Assembly: GCA_934481505.1 (NCBI GenBank)
Contig: CAKSPP010000067.1
Location: 1 to 7,074 of the forward strand
Direction of reading: 5' to 3'
Origin: an uncultured Eubacteriales bacterium
GTDB lineage: Bacteria; Bacillota; Clostridia; Oscillospirales; UBA644
DNA: 7,074 nt
Shown here in pieces: positions 1-6,308 of the stretch. Under the pieces are notes generated by a model that was not told the DNA's origin, searched no databases, and worked only from the letters and a program-made list of their open reading frames with translations. Each line of letters opens with the position of its first letter. Position 1 is the first letter of the stretch. A program made the position numbers and the translations under genes.

Positions 1-375
1 TACGCATATGACAGCCCGTCCCTTTCTTTTTCCGACCCCAATGCGGTTATCGTCATTCCGTCGGGCAGCACCGTTGATTTTATGATTTCCGACAAACAAA
101 ACGTGCATGATGCCGACTGGCAAAAATCTTCCGACGGCGTTGATATATCGTATGAAATCCAAAAACTCGAAAACTCGGTATGGACTGAAAAAAAATTCAC
201 CGTCACCCCGTCTCCGAATACCTTTGACAGCGACGGAAATATAAAAACCGAGGGCAAAATCACGGTGGAAACGGGACATTCTTCCCCCGGAACCTACCGC
301 CTTTATGTAACGCAGAAAATCGGAAACATAACCCTTTCCGAATTATATATGCCATTCTTCATTCTGAATAAATAA
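1..375 (+). CDS. C-terminal fragment of an Ig-like surface protein (5' end outside window)
   Basis: The reading frame is open from the first base and ends at TAA 373-375, giving 124 visible residues; the true start is upstream. An internal ATG at 82 has no ribosome binding site in front of it and lies inside continuous coding sequence, so I do not take it as the start. The visible part alternates short polar and hydrophobic stretches as in a beta-sandwich. It closes with SPGTYRLYVTQKIGN (from 280), the same PGTY-type closing strand seen repeatedly in the large protein downstream. It ends in SELYMPFFILNK with no LPXTG motif, transmembrane tail or basic tail. It is probably a secreted paralogue of, or partner for, the next gene, which starts 35 nt later. 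I do not recognise a specific family; function is unknown. Confidence 0.8.
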   Translation, partial: YAYDSPSLSFSDPNAVIVIPSGSTVDFMISDKQNVHDADWQKSSDGVDISYEIQKLENSVWTEKKFTVTPSPNTFDSDGNIKTEGKITVETGHSSPGTYRLYVTQKIGNITLSELYMPFFILNK

Positions 376-393
376 TACTATATTTCATCTCAT

Positions 394-400
394 AGGAGGA
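394..400 (+). promoter_or_regulatory. Ribosome binding site for the 1702-residue protein
   Basis: AGGAGGA lies 10 nt before the ATG at 411 and is a near-perfect Shine-Dalgarno sequence. It fixes the start at 411 rather than at the internal ATG at 489, which has no such site, and so shows that the unusually long charged N-terminal region before the signal-peptide core is really translated. The 35-nt gap 376-410 holds nothing else that I can see: no hairpin and no terminator. Confidence 0.85.
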
Positions 401-410
401 CTTTCTTGAA

Positions 411-536
411 ATGAGAGAAACCGAAGCAAATATAAAAAAATATAAGAGTATCCTGCCGAAGGCAAAGGAAAAGGTCTTTGCGGCTTTGATGATAGCCGTA
501 ATTTCCCTGATAACAATGACTTCGGCTACATTCGCG
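411..536 (+). other. SipW-class signal peptide region (residues 1-42)
   Basis: A 21-residue Lys/Glu-rich leader is followed by a hydrophobic stretch (VFAALMIAVISLITMTS) and then ATFAWLTL. In TasA and CalY the dedicated signal peptidase SipW cuts within a similar GTWA/AF or TFA motif, and the mature protein soon shows a G-x-L-[DE]-[LI] strand. Here that strand is GNLEIAL at 63-69. By this comparison the cut falls after A42. The ER-type signal peptidase itself is not encoded in the window, so it would have to be elsewhere in the genome. Confidence 0.65.
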
Positions 537-3500
537 TGGCTTACTCTTTCGTGGTCTCCCGAAATTACAGGGGTTGACACGACGGTCACCGCGAACGGCA
601 ATTTGGAAATTGCTCTCTGTCCCGAAGACGGCAACGCTCCCGGAGCGTCGCAGGTAGGGGACAGCACTCTTCCCGTTGTCGAAAAGAATGTCACATGGGG
701 AAATATAGTAAATCTCGCCGACGACAGCTACGGACTTGCAAATATGACTTTGCGTCCCGCAATGCTCAACCGCAGCAGCCTGCTCTCAAATCCTTTGAGC
801 GGAGCAACCTACGGCGGTGACGGACGAATTCAGCGACTTAATGCGGACTTCGCATATTCGAACTGGGTAAAGCCCACGGGCGGCAATCCCGGCTATTTTG
901 ACGCGTCAAACCCGAAACCGGGCGTTCGTGCGATTTCTTCTGTTACCTATACCGATGTCGAGGGCGACGCGAAGTTTTTGGAGATGGCGGCACAGGTTCA
1001 GACCGATATCGACACCGCAAAATCGAACTTCACAGCTCTTGTCAATAACGACGACTTCAATAAATCCGTCGGAGGTCTTATCGGTGTTTTTGCAGCGACC
1101 AAAACAGGTAACTCCACCGCGAACTGCGTCGATTATGTTGAACCTCTTTACACGATGATGACCGAGTTTGACGAAAAAGTCATGGTCTCTGCGGGCAACG
1201 CTTATGTCAGCCTCGCAAATATGCAGAAAATGATTAAAAACGGTGCAGCGACAGCCGATAACCCCGACTATACGCTCGATACCCTCTGCTCTGCGTCTTC
1301 TGCAAATCTTACCAAAAACGGCGTTTCGATAGATTCCTTTGCACAGTATAAAGCCGACAGAACAAACCTTAAAAATCAGATCGCAAAACTCAAGATACTT
1401 AACGATCAGGTCGCCGCAGGAACAAAAACGACGGTTTACTGGAGCGAAATCTCGGGAATTGTCAATTCCGTCGTCGATATAAATTCCGCGTTGATAGTTA
1501 CAAATAAAGGCAAAACGATAAAGTGCGGAAATATCAGCATGGGTAACGCAACCGATCTTACCGGAAGCAGCGAGTCGAACCCCCATACCGCGATAGCGAC
1601 AAAAGGTATCCTCAAAAATATGGACCAGCGTCTCGGCTCGGCTATCATCTCAAACAAACCTCTTAAAGCGACTGCGACCGGAATTCCCATTGCCGGAACC
1701 GTTACCGTTTACGCAAAATTAAAGACCGACGCCGCAGCTCCTTTCGGACTTCCAACCGACCTTGAAACGACAAAGAATTCGAAGCCCGACGCCTTTAAGG
1801 GCGGCACTCCGACAGCCGAAGATACCTACGGTCTTGCCGTCGACTTCTGGCTCCGCACAAACGCTTCTTATTCCTACCTCACTCTTGAAGGTAAACCCGT
1901 AATCCAGACCGTAACAACAAGAGCGACCGACGAACTTTATGATGAAAACGGTATGAAAGTTACCGTCGATCTCTATACCGCAAACGGAAAATATACCGAT
2001 CCGAATACAGGCGAAGAAGTTACGATAAAAGACGTCACCATTTATAAAAAAGACAACGACTACTACTATCTTGAAAGCTATTACGGAGACCCCGACGCCA
2101 AAATCCCCGCAGAATATATCGACGGAACTCCGAAAGAGAAATTCAATACCGAAGAAATAGTTCTTGGCTACGAGGGCGAAAACCGTATCTGGCAGGACGA
2201 CCCCAACATCACCAAAAACAGCACATCCCAGGGTATGGGCAGCTGCTACACCTTCTATGCCGAAACCCCGTCCGATATGGCACAGAGCCTTGAACTTCTC
2301 AAAGCGATGAAGATAGCTCTTATCTCCGAAGACGGAAACATCCTTACCGAAGCAGTAATGGATACCGAGCATTACTATGCTATCAACGGCCGTGTCACCG
2401 TTCCTATCGTCGTCGATTCTTCGAGCACAACAATAACAAACTCCGAGGGCGAACAGATAAACGTAATAACCGCTCTTGAAAGAAATGTCCCCATTAAGAT
2501 TACCGCGGTCGTTTATCTTGACGGTACCGTTCTTACAAACGACAAGGTTCTTTCCGCCGCAGATATTCAGGGACAGCTTAATCTCCAATTCGGCTCGACC
2601 GCAGACCTTAACGCTATCGGAAACGAAAAACTCGAACTTGCCGAAAGAAGCGTTACTGCGTCCGTCGACAAGACCGAATTCAACTACGATACCGACACCA
2701 ATATGCAGACCAATGTAACCGTAACCGTAACCGGCGACCAGCCGAACAGCGTTACCGCAACATTCCTGCGTGCCGTAAACTCCACCCAGGGCTCCCGTGA
2801 AGAAGAAATCACCTTCACAAAGTCGGGAGATAATTGGGTAGCGGTTCAGAAATTCGCATACCCCGGAACTTACGTCTTGCGTACCGTCCGTCTTGACGGC
2901 GTCGACTACGACCTTGAAAATCCCGTTACAGTAACGGTCAAGGGCTTTGCTCTTCGCAGCCTCGCGGTTCCTCTTTGCGATGAAAACGGAAAGGCGACCT
3001 TGCTTACCGCCGAATCGTCCGTCACCGCCGATGTAAACCTGCGTTTCGTCGCGGATGATCCGACAAAAATGCCGCAGACCGTTCAGGCGATCTTTATGAC
3101 CGACGATAACGTTTCCTCTGCCGCAACTCTCAAATACGATTCGACATCCATGCTGTGGACAGGCACGGTCACCTTCAACACTTCGGGCGTATATAAGTTC
3201 GACTATCTTATCCTTGACGGCAAATATTACGAACTCGCCGATAACTTCAAGAAAGAAATAACCGTCTATGTCGGTCTTAAAACAAGAATATGGTTTGATC
3301 AAGAGACCAAGTTTACCTTTGAAAACCCCGTAACTCTTGACCTCTCCGCAATAATAACCGACAATAACGGCAACGAGCTTGAAGCTCTCACCGATGTTAA
3401 ACTCTACTACGCACAGTCCGGGTCTTCCGTCAAAGGCCTCAACGCAGACCTTGAATGGAACTCTTCGAGAGGCAGATATGTCGGTCAGTTCAATATCACC

Positions 3501-5519
3501 TCTCCCGGTACCTTTAACTTCTCCCGCCTCACTCAGGGCTCAAATATCATAAACGTCGCGACGAATGCTCCGACAATCAACGCGAAACCGAAAGACCCGG
3601 TTGCTTACTACGATAAACAGCCTATGGACGGCAAGGAATATCAGTTTGCTCCCGAAAATGACGCGTCCGTCGTTATCCGCCTTGCATATTCGAGTGCGGT
3701 TGAAAAGGTTTACGGCAAGATGACAGATTCCGTCACCGGCGAAAGCCTTGTCGTCGAGGGCGTAATGAGCACGGGAACGACGATAGACGATGTTTCCGTC
3801 AATAACTGGATATTCAAAGTTCCTGTCCGCTCAGACGCACAGGACGGTAACTGGAAGCTCGAAAGCGTCAAGATAGGCGGTGCGTTCTATAACGGCGACT
3901 TCCACGAATACGATCCCGCTTATGAAATAACCTCTCTTGACGAATATGAAGACGATACCCACGGAGACTATGTCTTCCTCGACCTTTCGGGTAAAGATAT
4001 CGTAACCGATGTTGTTTCGACTATCTATGTAACCTTTGCCGCAGGTCAGAGCAAAGACTTCGGTAAGACAGGCGATAATGTTACCGGTACCTTTATGGAC
4101 GGCTATACCGTTTCGGGAATCAATGTAAAGATCTCCGATAAACAGGGCAGAGCCCTTAAAAACGTTTCGGATGTCAAACTTGACTATACGAGAGTTCCTC
4201 AGTCCGAAAAGACTTACGGCGGATACACTTCTTCGTCGCTTACCGGTTCTTCCGACAGCGAGAAATTTACCGTAAGTTTTGCTACGGAAAACGGTGCAAA
4301 CTTTACCCAGACAGGAAGCCAGACTATCCGCGTTGCCGGCGAATATAATCCCGTCTTTTCCTTCAAGGTAGGCGACAGAACTTACTCCTACGACGGCTCC
4401 GATAAGTCTCCGCTTCCGACAAATACCCCGACATTTACCGTAAGCTCGCAGAAACCGACAATCAAGTTTACCGGCATTTCTCCCGCACCGAGCGAAACCA
4501 TAAACGTAAACCTCGGCGGCGGTACAAGCATCGCGTTCGTTCAGATTCATAACTATTTTGAAGACTTTTACCTCTTCTACGGTATCAAGGCAGAAGAAGG
4601 CTTCTTCTCCGCTTCATATTCCGTTCCCCGCGTAACTCTTAAAATAGAGAATGCAGGAACGAATTACAGCGAAGCGAAGATGACATTCCCGACCAAGATA
4701 AACGGCAATGATATCAATTGCGACTTTGTCTTCGACAAGAGCAATTCGACTTCCACCGCATATATGGGAAGAATAGGTAGTGCAAACTCCACAAGCGGAT
4801 CAAGCACCAGAGGTACCGTAAGCGGAACGTTCTCGACAATGACGATGACTTACGGCGGCGTCGAATATACCGTGGATCTTACAAATTCTCTTGAAGTCAA
4901 AGGTTCAAACAATGTAATGCCGAAACTTGAATATAATGACGCAACGGGCTTTGAAGGAAACGTAACGCTTCCCGACCCGATAACAAGTCCCGACGGCAGA
5001 AATCTTAAAGTTACTCTTCCCGCGTCAAGCACCTTCTCCGTTATTAAGTCGGATTCGATGCAGGAACCTTCCAATATAACCGTGGTAAGTTCCGAAACTG
5101 CAAATGTTTACTATATGACTTCGACGACAAACTGCGGAGATACGACCTACACCTATTATCCCGGAACAAGAAAGATCGAAGTCCAGCAGGGACAGGTAAC
5201 CGTAACGGGAACGGTTACCCCGTATAAGGTGACGAAGTGGAAGATCGAAAGAGCGACTTACAGTACATCTTCAAGCAATACCATCACAGGATGGAAGACT
5301 GTCGGAACCTATAATGCGGGAGCGACCGTTACGATAAGCGGACACTGCCGTGCTATCCCCGTTATCGAACAGAACGGTGCCGCCACCTCCATTTCCGGCG
5401 AAACAAGGACCGTTACGAGAACTGTTACGACCTATACATGGAACGGTTCGACCGATACCAAGCCGTCCGGTATAGATGTCGGAGAAAAACAGTCGAATTC
5501 GACTACCGAGTGGCAGTAA
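411..5519 (+). CDS. Giant secreted SipW/TasA-type multidomain Ig-like surface protein
   Basis: A 1702-residue exported protein. Residues 1-21 are a charged leader (MRETEANIKK...), 22-38 a hydrophobic core, and TSATFA/WLTL at 37-46 resembles the SipW-dependent signal peptides of TasA and camelysin, with a likely cut after A42. The following VTANGNLEIAL (59-69) matches in style the first strand of TasA-like mature proteins. Residues about 187-360 look helical and interrupt a beta-rich core that resumes with YGLAVDFWLRTNA and runs to about 740. Ig-like units follow from about 745, with closing motifs at 818 (PGTY), 925 (SGVY), 1032 (PGTF), 1145 (DGNW) and 1309 (AGEY). The tail is rich in Ser, Thr and Val and ends in STTEWQ, with no LPXTG, SLH, dockerin or membrane tail. 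The likely role is an extracellular fibre, matrix or adhesin component; this is inference. It sits in a tight same-strand cluster with a paralogous fragment upstream and an Lgt-like gene 21 nt downstream. The ORF is certain; the function is not. Confidence 0.9.
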   Translation: MRETEANIKKYKSILPKAKEKVFAALMIAVISLITMTSATFAWLTLSWSPEITGVDTTVTANGNLEIALCPEDGNAPGASQVGDSTLPVVEKNVTWGNIVNLADDSYGLANMTLRPAMLNRSSLLSNPLSGATYGGDGRIQRLNADFAYSNWVKPTGGNPGYFDASNPKPGVRAISSVTYTDVEGDAKFLEMAAQVQTDIDTAKSNFTALVNNDDFNKSVGGLIGVFAATKTGNSTANCVDYVEPLYTMMTEFDEKVMVSAGNAYVSLANMQKMIKNGAATADNPDYTLDTLCSASSANLTKNGVSIDSFAQYKADRTNLKNQIAKLKILNDQVAAGTKTTVYWSEISGIVNSVVDINSALIVTNKGKTIKCGNISMGNATDLTGSSESNPHTAIATKGILKNMDQRLGSAIISNKPLKATATGIPIAGTVTVYAKLKTDAAAPFGLPTDLETTKNSKPDAFKGGTPTAEDTYGLAVDFWLRTNASYSYLTLEGKPVIQTVTTRATDELYDENGMKVTVDLYTANGKYTDPNTGEEVTIKDVTIYKKDNDYYYLESYYGDPDAKIPAEYIDGTPKEKFNTEEIVLGYEGENRIWQDDPNITKNSTSQGMGSCYTFYAETPSDMAQSLELLKAMKIALISEDGNILTEAVMDTEHYYAINGRVTVPIVVDSSSTTITNSEGEQINVITALERNVPIKITAVVYLDGTVLTNDKVLSAADIQGQLNLQFGSTADLNAIGNEKLELAERSVTASVDKTEFNYDTDTNMQTNVTVTVTGDQPNSVTATFLRAVNSTQGSREEEITFTKSGDNWVAVQKFAYPGTYVLRTVRLDGVDYDLENPVTVTVKGFALRSLAVPLCDENGKATLLTAESSVTADVNLRFVADDPTKMPQTVQAIFMTDDNVSSAATLKYDSTSMLWTGTVTFNTSGVYKFDYLILDGKYYELADNFKKEITVYVGLKTRIWFDQETKFTFENPVTLDLSAIITDNNGNELEALTDVKLYYAQSGSSVKGLNADLEWNSSRGRYVGQFNITSPGTFNFSRLTQGSNIINVATNAPTINAKPKDPVAYYDKQPMDGKEYQFAPENDASVVIRLAYSSAVEKVYGKMTDSVTGESLVVEGVMSTGTTIDDVSVNNWIFKVPVRSDAQDGNWKLESVKIGGAFYNGDFHEYDPAYEITSLDEYEDDTHGDYVFLDLSGKDIVTDVVSTIYVTFAAGQSKDFGKTGDNVTGTFMDGYTVSGINVKISDKQGRALKNVSDVKLDYTRVPQSEKTYGGYTSSSLTGSSDSEKFTVSFATENGANFTQTGSQTIRVAGEYNPVFSFKVGDRTYSYDGSDKSPLPTNTPTFTVSSQKPTIKFTGISPAPSETINVNLGGGTSIAFVQIHNYFEDFYLFYGIKAEEGFFSASYSVPRVTLKIENAGTNYSEAKMTFPTKINGNDINCDFVFDKSNSTSTAYMGRIGSANSTSGSSTRGTVSGTFSTMTMTYGGVEYTVDLTNSLEVKGSNNVMPKLEYNDATGFEGNVTLPDPITSPDGRNLKVTLPASSTFSVIKSDSMQEPSNITVVSSETANVYYMTSTTNCGDTTYTYYPGTRKIEVQQGQVTVTGTVTPYKVTKWKIERATYSTSSSNTITGWKTVGTYNAGATVTISGHCRAIPVIEQNGAATSISGETRTVTRTVTTYTWNGSTDTKPSGIDVGEKQSNSTTEWQ
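2643..3605 (+). repeat. Three divergent Ig-like units at a 107-residue period inside the large protein
   Basis: Residues about 745-851, 852-958 and 959-1065 align on a shared pattern: an aromatic residue (W809, W916, Y1023), then alternating hydrophobics, then [PS]-G-[TV]-[YF] nine residues later (818, 925, 1032), then a final strand; units one and two share LDG-x-x-Y-[DE]-L there. Both spacings are exactly 107 residues. The units are well diverged in sequence, so these are old protein-level duplications, not recent DNA repeats. Unit boundaries are approximate. Two longer variants of the same plan appear to follow (closing motifs at 1145 and 1309). Confidence 0.65.
5195..5219. repeat. Perfect 9-bp inverted repeat with 7-nt loop inside the large gene
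   Basis: GGTAACCGT (5195-5203) and ACGGTTACC (5211-5219) are exact reverse complements around AACGGGA. They lie in the coding sequence of the Val/Thr-rich tail (VTVTGTVT), where GTAACC-type codon pairs make such palindromes likely by chance. There is no T-run after it, so it is not a canonical terminator. Confidence 0.5.
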
Positions 5520-5527
5520 TAAAAAAA

Positions 5528-5532
5528 CGGAG
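5528..5532 (+). promoter_or_regulatory. Ribosome binding site for the Lgt-like gene
   Basis: CGGAG lies 8 nt before the ATG at 5541, a moderate Shine-Dalgarno match. The whole gap to the preceding stop is 21 nt and begins with a run of A residues; it has no hairpin, so no terminator separates the two genes. Confidence 0.7.
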
Positions 5533-5540
5533 TTAATTAT

Positions 5541-6308
5541 ATGGTAGAATGGGCAATAAACGCCGGTATCGGCGGAATACTTTATCAGATATTCTTTTAC
5601 TCGGGCTTTGTGGGACTGTTTATCTTCCTTCTTTGCACCTGTAAAAAATACAAAATTGAGAAATGGAAATCGGTGGTTTTCACCGTTTCCGTTTATCTCA
5701 TGGCTTATATATGGATGTTCCTTCTGTATTGGGTCGCCCACGGATTCCAGAATTTCGGCGGCAACAATATAGTGAGAATATTCGTCTGGCTTCCCGTTTT
5801 TGTCTTCATAATGGCAAAAATTCTGAAAATCGACTACAAGACGGCACTTGATTTTGTGTCTCCGTGCCTCTGTATCAACCACGGAATAGCCCATCTCGGC
5901 TGTATCTTTGCCGGGTGCTGCCACGGGTATGTGAGCGAATTCGGGGTTTTTAATCCCGTTGTTCAGCAGAAGACCTTCCCGATACAGCCTATCGAAGCGG
6001 TAACAGCCCTTATAATCGCGGTCGTCATCGCTTTGAGAAACAAAAAACGCAAATATGTTCCCGACGGGCTTTCTTTCCCGATAATGCTCATGCTTTTCGG
6101 ATATACCCGCTTCATCTTTGAATTTTTCAGAGACAACAGAAATACCGACCTTCTTTTCGATTTTCTGTCCCTTAAACCGGGAATGTACTGGTGCTACATA
6201 ACGACCCTCGGCATGCACGCACTCTTTGCCGCCGTCGTCGGCACCGTTTGGGTAATTATCGCGAAAGTAAGAGCGAAAAAACGCAAAAAGGTGACTGCCG
6301 ATGCGTAA
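5541..6308 (+). CDS. Divergent prolipoprotein diacylglyceryl transferase (Lgt)-like membrane protein
   Basis: A 255-residue protein with about seven hydrophobic segments (near 12-32, 44-65, 78-95, 105-125, 150-166, 178-196 and 216-242) and a basic tail (RAKKRKK). Lgt transfers diacylglycerol from phosphatidylglycerol to the lipobox Cys of pre-prolipoproteins at the cytoplasmic membrane. Family landmarks: HGIAHLGCIFAGCCHGY (114-130) aligns with the GRIGCFxAGCCYG signature of short Lgt-like proteins; FPIQPIEA (146-153) with HPTQLYEA; RFIFEFFRDN (190-199) with the RFxxEFxR motif. By eye, the signature Arg (R143 of E. coli Lgt) is His118, and the Tyr four residues before R190 is Phe186. I could not find a clear counterpart of the family's HGG motif containing E. 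coli H103. It may be a specialised subfamily with another substrate, or a non-catalytic relative, so I withhold the symbol lgt. It lies between two secreted-protein genes, neither of which shows a lipobox, and overlaps the next gene by 8 nt. Confidence 0.82.
   Translation: MVEWAINAGIGGILYQIFFYSGFVGLFIFLLCTCKKYKIEKWKSVVFTVSVYLMAYIWMFLLYWVAHGFQNFGGNNIVRIFVWLPVFVFIMAKILKIDYKTALDFVSPCLCINHGIAHLGCIFAGCCHGYVSEFGVFNPVVQQKTFPIQPIEAVTALIIAVVIALRNKKRKYVPDGLSFPIMLMLFGYTRFIFEFFRDNRNTDLLFDFLSLKPGMYWCYITTLGMHALFAAVVGTVWVIIAKVRAKKRKKVTADA
6288..6293 (+). promoter_or_regulatory. Ribosome binding site for the BspA-like gene, inside the Lgt-like gene
   Basis: AAGGTG lies within the last codons of the Lgt-like gene, 7 nt before the ATG at 6301. 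The two genes share ATGCGTAA (6301-6308), so ribosomes ending at TAA 6306-6308 can reinitiate at once. This supports translational coupling and decides the start. Confidence 0.6.

Noticed and set aside
82..375. A separate 97-residue gene starting at ATG 82
   Set aside because: The same frame is open back to base 1 with coding-like sequence, and there is no Shine-Dalgarno sequence before 82, so it is the end of a longer gene.
359..694. 111-codon open frame on the minus strand over the start of the giant gene
   Set aside because: It overlaps a well-supported sense start with a strong ribosome binding site and signal peptide, and has no recognisable domain.
898..1158. Short plus-strand frames at 898-1158, 2476-2718 and 5663-5851
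   Set aside because: They lie wholly inside the giant or Lgt-like genes in another frame, have Arg/Pro-rich out-of-frame composition, and lack convincing ribosome binding sites.
2715..2732. Three tandem GTAACC hexamers
   Set aside because: They encode a VTVTVT strand in an Ig-like unit. They are too short and too well explained by the protein to be a regulatory or unstable repeat.
1719..3302. 527-codon open frame on the minus strand, with similar ones at 906-1586, 3831-4550 and 5271-6473
   Set aside because: Each is read in exact codon register with the sense gene beneath it, so its stops would require TTA, CTA or TCA in the sense strand. The sense genes here mostly use CTT/CTC for Leu and TCC/TCG/TCT/AGC for Ser, which leaves long open shadows. 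No ribosome binding site was evident and the translations look like random Cys/Phe/Val-rich sequence.
5520..5540. Possible terminator at the run of A residues after the giant gene
   Set aside because: There is no stem-loop before it and the run is A, not T, on the coding strand. The next gene's ribosome binding site follows at once.
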